From contig NZ_CP029078.1 in NCBI RefSeq assembly GCF_005222485.1, positions 2,880,001-2,944,000 on the forward strand: a stretch of 64,000 bases of DNA, given 5' to 3'. Under the pieces are notes generated by a model. The model made no database searches, was not told where the DNA came from, and saw nothing but the letters and a program-made list of their open reading frames with translations. Origin of the DNA: Streptomyces griseoviridis. GTDB taxonomy: Bacteria > Actinomycetota > Actinomycetes > Streptomycetales > Streptomycetaceae. Below, one piece after another: positions 1 to 7,215 of the stretch. A program made the position numbers and the translations under genes. The first letter of the stretch is position 1, and each line of letters starts with the position of its first letter.

Positions 1-27
1 GCCGAACGCGGCAGGGATGGGGCAGAC

Positions 28-44
28 GGGGTGACGCTCACCCC
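28..44 (-). terminator. short hairpin at the end of the methyltransferase gene
   Basis: A perfect 7-bp inverted repeat (GGGGTGA, 3-nt loop, TCACCCC) includes the stop codon of the methyltransferase gene. It is a plausible intrinsic terminator without a clear T-run, as is common in Streptomyces. Confidence 0.4.
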
Positions 45-1672
45 TCCGCCCGCACCGCCTCGATCAAGAACCCCGACAGCGGCAGCGCCCGGCAGGCGCC
101 CGGGGTGAAGCCCGCCCGGGTGAGCAGGGCCCGGTAGTGGGACTCGTGGCGTTCCCTGCCGCCGACGTTGCACAGCATGTGGACGTCCCACGCCACCGCC
201 GGTGACGGGGTGCCCTCGGGGAGCGGCAGCAGGCGTTCCACGACGAGCAGCCGGGCACCGGGGCGCATCGCCGCCGCGCAGGTGGCGAGGATGGTCAGGC
301 AGCGGTCGTCGTCCCAGTCGTGCAGGATGCGGGAGAGCAGGTAGACGTCGCCGCCCTCGGGCACCGCGGCGGTGAAGTCCCCTGCGACGAAGGAGCAGCG
401 CGCGCCGACGCCCGCCGCGGCGAGTTCGGCGCGGGCCGCCTCCAGGGCCGTCGGGCGTTCCAGCAGGACGCCCTCCAGATGGGGGTGGGCACTCAGCAGC
501 CGTCCGAGGAGCGCGCCCTTGCCGCCGCCCACGTCGACCACCCGGCGTGCGGTGGAGAAGTCCACCAGGTGCGGTACCGGTGTGATCATCTCGGCGCTCG
601 CGGCCATCGCCCGGTGGAAGAGCGCGTCGAGGGCGGGCCGGTCGGCGAAGTGGTCGAAGTGGTGCTGCCCGTACCGGAGGGTGAAGGTGTCCTGCCCGGT
701 GCGGACGGCGTGGGTGAGGCCGGCGAAGGAGTCGTAGAAGGGGCCGCCGTACAGCAGGGCCAGCGGGTGCAGGGAGAACTCGGTTGCGGTGCGCAGCCGT
801 TCGCCCACCGCGGTGACGTGGTAGGTGCCGTCGGCGCAGCTCAGCAGCCCCAGCACGGTCAGGTAGCGGAGCAGGCGGCGCAGCGCGTCGGGGTCGGTGC
901 CGGTGAGGTCGGCGAGGGGGTCGGCGCCGAGTCCGGGCTTGGCGGCGAGGTGGTCGGCGAGGCGCAGTTCGGCCATGGTGGCGACGGCCTGGGTGGCCCA
1001 GGCGCCGGTCAGGGTGGTCAGCAGGGCGGACGCCGGGTCGGGCAGCGGGTCCTGGCGTCCCGGCAGGCGCAGTTCGAAGCGGCGGTGGGCGCGGGTGCGG
1101 TAGTACAGGACGGTGACGTTCTCGTGGCCGTTGTAGCCGCCGCCGTCGGGGACCGCGCCGCCGCGCTCCTGGAGCAGGGCGCGCAGCCCCGCCGGCACGA
1201 CCTGGCCGGGGGCGGTGGTCGCGAAGGCGTGGTGCGCCTCGTGCTCGGCGGCCCGTTCGTCGGCGGCGACGGCCTGGAGCGGGGAGTCGGGCGGCACCGG
1301 CAGCGCGAACACCTCCACGCTCCGCTCGCCCGCCGTGACGTGGGTGATGGCGACCGGGACGTCGTGGACGACGGCGCCGTAGCGGCGTTCGAGGCGTTCG
1401 CGGACGATCACGCTCGGGGTGACGGGGCCCGGCCGCAGCCCGCAGCGGCGCAGTTCCTCGCACAGGCCGTCGAGGGAGTCGGGGAAGACGAGGACGGCGG
1501 TGTGGTCGAAGACCACATGGCGGGCGAGGTCGGCGCGTTCGGCGTCCGTGAGGTCGGGCAGCAGGTCGGCGAGGGCGGCGTCGGTGTCCTGGGCGGCGGC
1601 GCGGGCGGCGGCGCGCCGGACGCGGTCCAGGTCGGCGGCCGGCAGCCGGGCCGGTGCGACGGGGAGGTTCAT
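38..1672 (-). CDS. SAM-dependent O-methyltransferase with an unassigned N-terminal domain
   Basis: 544 residues. The C-terminal ~350 residues are a class I O-methyltransferase of the plant/antibiotic type (acetylserotonin O-methyltransferase family): a winged-helix dimerisation part, the SAM loop VVDVGGGKG from V378, and the HDWDDD motif whose H451 is the usual catalytic base that deprotonates a phenolic or enolic hydroxyl. The first ~190 residues are not part of that family and I do not recognise them; they contain His-rich stretches (EHEAHHAF, GHENVTVLYY). The ATG at 1672 was chosen because everything further upstream is Pro/Arg-rich antisense-like sequence. It lies 92 bp downstream of the PobA-like gene on the same strand, so it probably methylates the hydroxyl that enzyme installs. 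Product identity unknown. Confidence 0.85.
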   Translation of the reverse strand: MNLPVAPARLPAADLDRVRRAAARAAAQDTDAALADLLPDLTDAERADLARHVVFDHTAVLVFPDSLDGLCEELRRCGLRPGPVTPSVIVRERLERRYGAVVHDVPVAITHVTAGERSVEVFALPVPPDSPLQAVAADERAAEHEAHHAFATTAPGQVVPAGLRALLQERGGAVPDGGGYNGHENVTVLYYRTRAHRRFELRLPGRQDPLPDPASALLTTLTGAWATQAVATMAELRLADHLAAKPGLGADPLADLTGTDPDALRRLLRYLTVLGLLSCADGTYHVTAVGERLRTATEFSLHPLALLYGGPFYDSFAGLTHAVRTGQDTFTLRYGQHHFDHFADRPALDALFHRAMAASAEMITPVPHLVDFSTARRVVDVGGGKGALLGRLLSAHPHLEGVLLERPTALEAARAELAAAGVGARCSFVAGDFTAAVPEGGDVYLLSRILHDWDDDRCLTILATCAAAMRPGARLLVVERLLPLPEGTPSPAVAWDVHMLCNVGGRERHESHYRALLTRAGFTPGACRALPLSGFLIEAVRAEG

Positions 1673-1764
1673 GGGGTTCCCGGTGTCGGTGGGGAGGATG
1701 AGCGGAGGGCACGCGGCGTGCGGGGCGGCGTGGGCGGGCGGGGGCGGGGCTGGCCCGTCGCGGG

Positions 1765-2943
1765 TCAGACGCCGGTGTAGTTCTCGGCGAAGTGGTCCTG
1801 GTGGGCGCGGGAGGTGCGCAGGCTCTCCAGGCGCGCGTACTGGAGCGCGCGCCCGTAGCGGGCCTCGGGGCCGTGGCCCGCCGGGCCGTGCAGCAGGCCG
1901 CTCATCCAGTGCGAGAACTCGTGGGCCCGCCACACCCGGGGCAGGCAGTCCTCGGCGTACCGGTCGAGGCCCTTGGAGTCGCCGTGGGCGAGGGCCGCCG
2001 CGAGGGCGGGGGCGAGGGTTGCGGCCTGGACGACGGCGAGGTTGGCGCCCTTGGCCGCGGAGGGACTGATGAGTCCCGCGGCGTCGCCCGCGAGCCAGAG
2101 CCGGCCGGCTCCCGGGCGCTCCAGGACGTCGCAGCGCAGATCGACGACGGTGCGCTCCAGGACGGCGCCCGGCCGCAGCGGGCCGTGCTCGGCGGTCCGC
2201 ATCCGGAGGGATAGTTCGGTCCAGATCCGGTCGTCGCTCCAGTCGGCGGGGTCGGTGCCGCGCGGGACCTGGAGGTAGTAGCGGGTGACGGTGTCGGTGC
2301 GCGCCATGTGGCCGGCGAATCCCCTCTCGTGCAGGGCGTATCCGACGGCGGCCATGCTGGGGCCGGCCGCGGCGAGCACCGCGAGCCAGGTCACGCCGTG
2401 GTCCCAGCGGGCGGTGCGGGTGCCGCGGGCCGTGAGGGCGGCGCGGGTGGCGCCCCGGTGCCCGTCGCAGCCGGCGACGTAGCGGGCGCGCACCTCGTCG
2501 CCGTCGTGGAGGCGGACCAGGCCGGGGGTCACCCGCGTGACCCGGGCGCCGAAGCGGAGGTCGCCGCCGCGGCGCAGGTACGCGGTCAGCAGGTCGCGCA
2601 CCAGTTCCTGCTGCGGGTAGACGGTGTGCGGCTCGCGCCGGCCGGCCCGGGAGTAGTCGAGCGTGAACTCGCCGCGCTCGCCGCGGAACAGGCAGGTGCG
2701 GTGGGTTCGGCCGCGGGCCAGCAGGCCGTCGCCGAGGCCGTTGCGGGTGAGCGTCTCGACGGCGGTCGCGGCCAGGAATCCGGCGCGGGCGCGGCTCTCC
2801 ACCGCCGCGCGTTCCCGCCGTTCCAGGACGACGCAGTCGATGCCCTGGTCGAGCAGCAGGTTGGCCAGCACGAGGCCGGCCGGTCCCGCCCCGACGATCG
2901 CCACCCCGACCTGCGCCGTGGCGTCGTCGAATCGTTTCCCCAT
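1765..2943 (-). CDS. PobA-like FAD-dependent aromatic hydroxylase
   Basis: 392 residues, the size of 4-hydroxybenzoate 3-monooxygenase. Visible are the N-terminal FAD loop VAIVGAGPAGL, the DG motif (AGCDGHRG) and the GD motif (LAGDAAGLISPSAAKGANLA), plus the FSHWM stretch typical of PobA. In PobA the GD motif usually reads AGDAAH; here His is Gly. The family hydroxylates phenolic acids using NADPH and O2. The start at 2943 follows a G-rich stretch; a TTG at 2973 is in frame but has no ribosome binding site. The gene heads a two-gene unit with the O-methyltransferase, which argues for a small biosynthetic or tailoring operon rather than simple protocatechuate catabolism. Substrate not determinable by eye. 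Confidence 0.85.
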   Translation of the reverse strand: MGKRFDDATAQVGVAIVGAGPAGLVLANLLLDQGIDCVVLERRERAAVESRARAGFLAATAVETLTRNGLGDGLLARGRTHRTCLFRGERGEFTLDYSRAGRREPHTVYPQQELVRDLLTAYLRRGGDLRFGARVTRVTPGLVRLHDGDEVRARYVAGCDGHRGATRAALTARGTRTARWDHGVTWLAVLAAAGPSMAAVGYALHERGFAGHMARTDTVTRYYLQVPRGTDPADWSDDRIWTELSLRMRTAEHGPLRPGAVLERTVVDLRCDVLERPGAGRLWLAGDAAGLISPSAAKGANLAVVQAATLAPALAAALAHGDSKGLDRYAEDCLPRVWRAHEFSHWMSGLLHGPAGHGPEARYGRALQYARLESLRTSRAHQDHFAENYTGV

Positions 2944-3055
2944 GCCCGCCCCCGATGTAGCGATTTCAGCCAAGTGGTTTCATATCAGCCTGATCGGGAG
3001 GGAACTTCACCAGAGCGCCACGATTAACCCCTAAGGGCGACTGTCCTGCAAGCAA

Positions 3056-3094
3056 CTTGACGGCTCGTCACTTTGCCCAACTGACAGCCCGCCG
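3056..3094 (+). promoter_or_regulatory. TGAC-N5-GTCA inverted motif upstream of the intradiol dioxygenase
   Basis: TGACGGCTCGTCA is an inverted repeat (TGACG/CGTCA, 3-nt centre), followed 24 bp later by a second TGAC half site. It lies about 55 bp before the start codon. The same spacing TGAC-N5-(G/A)TCA recurs upstream of two other secreted-protein genes in the window (32804 and 54042-54078). Regulator unknown. Confidence 0.4.
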
Positions 3095-3123
3095 ACAGCA
3101 TCCCTTCCTACGGTGCCGTGTTC

Positions 3124-3894
3124 ATGACAGACACGTCGGAAGCAACCCCCACCCCGATCGGGCGCCGCACCGTGCTGATCGCGACCGGCGCCACGGCAGC
3201 CGCTCTCGCCGTGACCGCCGCCGCGCCCGAGGCCCCCACGGCGGACGCCGCCCACGCCACCCCGGTGGCCGCGGCAGCCGTCTGCACCCTCACGAAGGAG
3301 ATGACCGAAGGCCCCTACTACCTGGACGGACAGTACGTCCGCAGCGACGTCACCGAGGGCAAGGCGGGCGTCCCGCTGAAGCTGAGCCTCACCGTCGTCG
3401 ACGACGACACCTGTGTGCCGCTCTCCGGCGCCCTGGTGGAGATCTGGCACTGCGACGCGCTCGGCGAGTACTCCGGGTTCGTCGGCAACAACGGCCACAG
3501 CGAACCGGACGACGGCACCTTCCTGCGCGGCGGGGTGCTGACCACCGCCTCCGGTGTCGCGAACCTCACCTCGGTCTACCCCGGCTGGTACCGGGGCCGC
3601 TGTGTGCACATCCACGTCAAGGTGCACACCGGCGTCACGCTCACCTCTGACGGCTCGTTCACCGGCGGCCGTGAACTCCACACCGGGCAGCTGTTCTTCG
3701 ACGAGGCGATCACCACGAAGGTCGCGGCCGTCTCGCCGTACCCGACCAACACCGTCCCGCGCACCACCCTCGCCCGGGACTCCATCTACGACGGCGGGGG
3801 CACCGCCTCCGGTCTGCTCACCCTGACCGCGCTGGGGAGTTCGGCCTCGGCCGGCTACACCGGCACCCTCACCCTCGGCGTCGAGCAGGGCTGA
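3124..3894 (+). CDS. Tat-exported intradiol ring-cleavage dioxygenase
   Basis: 256 residues. A twin-arginine leader (GRRTVLIATGATAAALAV) precedes a single intradiol dioxygenase domain. The non-haem Fe(III) ligands expected in this family are all present: Tyr in WHCDALGEYSGF, then Tyr in YPGWYRGRC and two His in CVHIHVKVH. Such enzymes split catechols between the hydroxyls; secreted Streptomyces members act on plant-derived catechols outside the cell. It lacks a carbohydrate-binding module. A GTG at 3118 is in frame two codons earlier; neither start has a good ribosome binding site. It is divergent from the hydroxylase/methyltransferase unit, so a link through aromatic substrates is possible but unproven. 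Confidence 0.9.
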   Translation: MTDTSEATPTPIGRRTVLIATGATAAALAVTAAAPEAPTADAAHATPVAAAAVCTLTKEMTEGPYYLDGQYVRSDVTEGKAGVPLKLSLTVVDDDTCVPLSGALVEIWHCDALGEYSGFVGNNGHSEPDDGTFLRGGVLTTASGVANLTSVYPGWYRGRCVHIHVKVHTGVTLTSDGSFTGGRELHTGQLFFDEAITTKVAAVSPYPTNTVPRTTLARDSIYDGGGTASGLLTLTALGSSASAGYTGTLTLGVEQG

Positions 3895-3908
3895 CCGGGT
3901 CCCACGAC

Positions 3909-3942
3909 CGCCGCCCGGCCGGAGGAGGACGGCCGGGCGGCG
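3909..3942. terminator. bidirectional terminator hairpin
   Basis: A perfect 12-bp stem (CGCCGCCCGGCC / GGCCGGGCGGCG) with a 10-nt loop sits between the convergent dioxygenase and permease genes. Confidence 0.75.
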
Positions 3943-3959
3943 CACCCCGGCGGGGCCGC

Positions 3960-4871
3960 TCAGACGGCGACCGGCTCCCGCTCCCCGGCCCGCCCGGCGC
4001 GCGCGGCCCGCTCCTTGCGGTGGGCGCGGACCGCGTACCCGAGGGCGGCGGCCCACACCACCGACAGCAGCGCGTACACCGGCACGGCGAGCGCCCCCGG
4101 AGCGCCCAGCAGGTCGCTGGAGAGCAGCGTGCGGACGTTGGTGACGACGATGATCCCGCCGACCGCCGAGCCCAGCACCCGCGGCGGCACCAGCCGGACC
4201 AGCCAGGCGGCGACCGGCGCGGCGATCAGACCGCCGGCCAGGAAGGCCAGCACCCAGGACCGGTTCAGGCCCTGCGAGCCGAGCGAGAAGAGGAAGCCGA
4301 GGCTCGCGGCGACCGCCACCAGGAACTCACTGGTGTCGACGGACCCGATCACCTTGCGGGGTTCGAGCCGCCCGCCGGCCAGCAGCGCGGGCGTGCCGAC
4401 CGGCCCCCAGCCGCCCCCGCCGGTCGCGTCGAGGAACCCGGCGACCAGCCCCAGCGGGGTCAGGAACCGTCTGCGGAGCGGCTTCCCGAGCCGGCCCTCG
4501 GGCAGCCCCTTGAAGGTGAACCGGGACATCACGTACACGCCGAGGCCCAGCAGGATCAGGGACATCACCGGCGCCGCCGCCTCGGTCGAGAGCCGGGAGA
4601 GCACCGTCGCGCCGAGGAAGGAGCCGACCGCGCCGGGCACCCCGATCCGGACGACGACCTTCCAGTCGACGTTCCCGAACCTCCAGTGGGAGGCGCCCGA
4701 CATCAGGGTGGTGCCGATCTCGGCGAGGTGGACGGTGGCCGAGGCCGCCGCCGGGTTGGTGCCGAGGGCGAGCAGCAGGGTCGTGGAGGTCACGCCGTAG
4801 GCCATGCCGAGGCTGCCGTCGACCAGTTGGGCTCCGAGGCCCGCGAGGGCGAGCAGGATCAGCGTGCGCAT
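3960..4871 (-). CDS. TSUP/TauE-SafE family membrane permease
   Basis: 303 residues of mostly hydrophobic sequence with about eight membrane segments. The N-terminal stretch (LGAQLVDGSLGMAYGVTSTTLLLALG) and the GGGGWGPVGTPALL repeat are typical of the TSUP (sulfite exporter TauE/SafE) family, which moves small anions such as sulfite, sulfoacetate or other organosulfur compounds. The ATG at 4871 was chosen because the membrane helix begins immediately after it; an upstream in-frame extension to 4928 is not helix-like. It stands alone between a convergent dioxygenase and the NmrA-like gene, so its substrate cannot be inferred from context. Confidence 0.85.
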   Translation of the reverse strand: MRTLILLALAGLGAQLVDGSLGMAYGVTSTTLLLALGTNPAAASATVHLAEIGTTLMSGASHWRFGNVDWKVVVRIGVPGAVGSFLGATVLSRLSTEAAAPVMSLILLGLGVYVMSRFTFKGLPEGRLGKPLRRRFLTPLGLVAGFLDATGGGGWGPVGTPALLAGGRLEPRKVIGSVDTSEFLVAVAASLGFLFSLGSQGLNRSWVLAFLAGGLIAAPVAAWLVRLVPPRVLGSAVGGIIVVTNVRTLLSSDLLGAPGALAVPVYALLSVVWAAALGYAVRAHRKERAARAGRAGEREPVAV

Positions 4872-5024
4872 GGGAGGGGACGGTAGGCCGGAAGTCTGAG
4901 GGCAGCCTGAGACGACGCTGAGGATCACGCACAGGCGGCCGGCTCACGGCGTCAGCAACGGCCCGAAGACCACCGCGAGCCGCACCTCGGTGACCTGTCC
5001 CGTCCGGGTCCCGTCCCCCGCCCG

Positions 5025-5948
5025 TCAGGTGCCGGGGCTCAGGACTTCCCGGGTCCACTGTTCGAAGCTGGTCGGCTCGATGCCGAGGGCGCGGGCGAAC
5101 TCCGGTCTGGCCGGCTGGCCGACCTCGTCCAGGAACCTGTGGCTCGCGCCCATGGCGGGCATGCCCGCGGCGCGGGCCTGGTCCTCGGTCATGTCGGGCG
5201 CCGACACCCGGACGCCGAGGGCGCGGGAGAGGGTGTCCGCGATCTGCGTCATGGTCAGGCGGTCGCCGGCGAGTTCCAGTTCCACGCGGTGGTACTCCTC
5301 GGGCGCGCAGAGGGCGGCCGCCGCGGCCCGGCCCACGTCCCGGGCCGCGACGAGCGCCAGCCGGGTGTCCGGTTTGACGACGGTGACCAGGCCGCCCTCG
5401 ACGCCGCGCGGGAAGTAGAACCGCATGGACGGCGCCAGGTTCTCCATGAAGAACGCCGGCTTGATCAGCGTCCAGCGGGGGAAGTCCATCGCGCGCAGGC
5501 GGTCCTGGATGGCCGCCTTGGTGCCCAGGGGTGCCTCCATCATCGCCCAGCGGCCCTCCGCCCACCCCGGAGCCCGGGTGTGCTCGCCCACCCCGCTGGT
5601 CGAGGACTGCACGAACTGCTCCACCCCGGCGCTCTTGGCGGCGTCCATGAGGTGGTACGCCTGCCTGACCTCGCCGTCGAAGTCGACGCCCTGCTCGGTG
5701 AAGGCGGGCATCTGGACGGAGAAGACGGCCCGCACGCCGTCCACGGCCGCCCCCAGCGTCGACGGGTCGGTCAGATCGCCCACCACCAGGCGGGCGCCTC
5801 GCTCCTCGATGGCGCGGGCCCGCTCGGACCGCGGGTCGCGGACCAGGGCGCGGACCGGCGTGCCCCGGTCGAGCAGGGCGCGGGCCGTGGCGCCCCCTTG
5901 GCGGCCGGTGGCCCCGGTGACGAGGACCGGTTGCGGGGCATGGGTCAT
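5025..5948 (-). CDS. NmrA-like NAD(P)-binding protein
   Basis: 307 residues. An N-terminal Rossmann nucleotide-binding loop (VLVTGATGRQGGATARAL) and the overall layout match the NmrA/HSCARG group of atypical short-chain dehydrogenases, which sense or use NAD(P)H; the catalytic YxxxK of true dehydrogenases is not evident. The ATG at 5948 is preceded by GAGGAG. The gene is divergent from a TetR regulator across a 93-bp gap containing two copies of a palindrome, so it is very likely the regulator's target. The role is probably redox sensing or quinone/aldehyde detoxification, but no substrate can be named. Confidence 0.85.
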   Translation of the reverse strand: MTHAPQPVLVTGATGRQGGATARALLDRGTPVRALVRDPRSERARAIEERGARLVVGDLTDPSTLGAAVDGVRAVFSVQMPAFTEQGVDFDGEVRQAYHLMDAAKSAGVEQFVQSSTSGVGEHTRAPGWAEGRWAMMEAPLGTKAAIQDRLRAMDFPRWTLIKPAFFMENLAPSMRFYFPRGVEGGLVTVVKPDTRLALVAARDVGRAAAAALCAPEEYHRVELELAGDRLTMTQIADTLSRALGVRVSAPDMTEDQARAAGMPAMGASHRFLDEVGQPARPEFARALGIEPTSFEQWTREVLSPGT

Positions 5949-5969
5949 GGGAACATCTCCTCGGACCAG

Positions 5970-6024
5970 AAACGGCGGGGCCCGCCGTTTAGCGTTCGGT
6001 ACGATACGGCGGGGCCCACCACTT
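5970..6024. promoter_or_regulatory. duplicated operator between NmrA-like and TetR genes
   Basis: At 5970-5990 there is a perfect palindrome with 10-bp arms (AAACGGCGGG, one central base, CCCGCCGTTT). At 6004-6024, exactly 34 bp further on, a second copy shares 17 of 21 bases, and both copies are followed by AGC. The pair covers the divergent promoter region and is the obvious binding site for the adjacent TetR-type repressor. Confidence 0.7.
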
Positions 6025-6041
6025 AGCAATACGGGGAGACG

Positions 6042-6605
6042 ATGACCGGCCAGCGTTCAGATGCCCGCCGCAACCACGCCCGGGTGCTCGCCGTGGCCGA
6101 GACCGAGGTGGCCGCCCACGGAGCCCAGGCGTCACTGGAACGGATCGCCCGCGAGGCGGGCATCGGATCCGCCACGGTGAGGCGCCACTTCCCCACCCGC
6201 AGGGCGCTGCTGAACGCCGTGTTCGCCCAGCGCGTGCGCGCCCTGGGCGACCTCGCGCACACGCTCGACGGCGCGGACGACACCCGCGCCGCGCTCCTGA
6301 CCTGGCTGCGCGAACTGCTCGCCTACGCGGTGGCCGCGCGCGGCCTGGCCGACGCGCTCTCCTACGAACCCCTCGGCGACGACACGGCCGGCGACTCCTG
6401 CGGCGCGGTCATCGAGACGGCCTGCTCCCCCCTGCTGCGCCGAGCCGTCGCGGACGGGTCGGTACGGGGGGACATCACCACCCACGACCTGCTCACGCTG
6501 GTCGTCGGGATCGCCCTGGCCACCGAGCACCGCTCCGACCCGGCCCGCGAGGCGGAGCGCGCCTTCCGGCTCGCCGTCGAGGGCCTCGACCCCACCACCG
6601 CCTGA
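6042..6605 (+). CDS. TetR-family transcriptional regulator
   Basis: 187 residues. The N-terminal helix-turn-helix (ARNHARVLAVAETEVAAHGAQASLERIAREAGIGSATVRRHFPTR region, residues ~8-50) is TetR-like, followed by an all-helical ligand-binding part. The ATG is preceded by GGGGAG. It is transcribed away from the NmrA-like gene, and the two palindromes between them suggest that it represses both itself and that gene until an inducer binds. Inducer unknown; the NmrA neighbour hints at a reactive electrophile or redox signal. Confidence 0.88.
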   Translation: MTGQRSDARRNHARVLAVAETEVAAHGAQASLERIAREAGIGSATVRRHFPTRRALLNAVFAQRVRALGDLAHTLDGADDTRAALLTWLRELLAYAVAARGLADALSYEPLGDDTAGDSCGAVIETACSPLLRRAVADGSVRGDITTHDLLTLVVGIALATEHRSDPAREAERAFRLAVEGLDPTTA

Positions 6606-6636
6606 CCGGGCGGGGCGAGGGAGCGCCGCCCTTCGG

Positions 6637-6654
6637 CCGGGGGCGCGCCCCCGG
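6637..6654. terminator. bidirectional terminator hairpin
   Basis: CCGGGGGCG directly followed by its complement CGCCCCCGG makes an 18-bp perfect palindrome between the convergent TetR and Rrf2 genes. Confidence 0.6.
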
Positions 6655-6678
6655 TGCCCGCAGGCCGAACGGCACTCG

Positions 6679-7137
6679 CTACGGGTTCTCCCAGGCCGCG
6701 GGCTCCGCCGCCAGCGCGCGGACCGGCGCGGGCAGGGCGTCCGCCGCGATGTCGGCGACCGTCACCCCCTCCAGGACGCGGCGCACATTGGCGCGCAGCG
6801 CGATCCACAGCGGCAGCAGCGGCTGGGCCGAGCCGGTGTACGCGAGGCCGGTGGGGCGTTCGCCGCGGACCGAGACGATCGGGCCGTCGACGGCCCGGAT
6901 CACGTCGGCGACGGTGATCCGCGCCGCGTCCCGCGCCAGCCGGTAGCCGCCGCCCCCGCCGCGCCTGCTGTCGACGACCCCGGCCCGCCGCAGGTCGCCG
7001 AGGATGCCCTCGAGGAACTTGTGCGGGATGCCCTGCTCGGCGGCGATGGCCTCCGCCTTCACAGGGCCGCCGTCCTGCCGTACGGCAAGCTCCAGAACCG
7101 CCCGTACCGCGTAATCCGCCCGTGCCGAGATCCTCAT
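6679..7137 (-). CDS. Rrf2-family transcriptional regulator without cysteines
   Basis: 152 residues beginning MRISARADYAVRAVLELAV, the standard Rrf2 start, with the winged-helix wing RRGGGGGYRLAR at about residues 58-69. Iron-sulfur members (IscR, NsrR, RirA) carry three cysteines in the middle of the protein; none is present anywhere here, so this protein cannot bind a cluster in that way. It resembles cluster-free members such as CymR, which respond to protein partners or metabolites. It is divergent from the GH35 gene with a 78-bp gap and may control it, although Rrf2 control of glycosidases would be unusual. The real start is 7137; longer reading upstream is antisense to GH35. Confidence 0.9.
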   Translation of the reverse strand: MRISARADYAVRAVLELAVRQDGGPVKAEAIAAEQGIPHKFLEGILGDLRRAGVVDSRRGGGGGYRLARDAARITVADVIRAVDGPIVSVRGERPTGLAYTGSAQPLLPLWIALRANVRRVLEGVTVADIAADALPAPVRALAAEPAAWENP

Positions 7138-7215
7138 ACGCTCATTGTGCGTCGTCGTCCTGTACAGAATGACCCCGCACGCGCCCGCCGAAGGACCGCA
7201 CGACGGGAGGCCCCC

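Noticed and set aside
320..1780. Long plus-strand open frame opposite the methyltransferase
   Set aside because: Gly/Val/Glu-rich shadow of the real minus-strand gene caused by high third-position GC; no domain or ribosome binding site.
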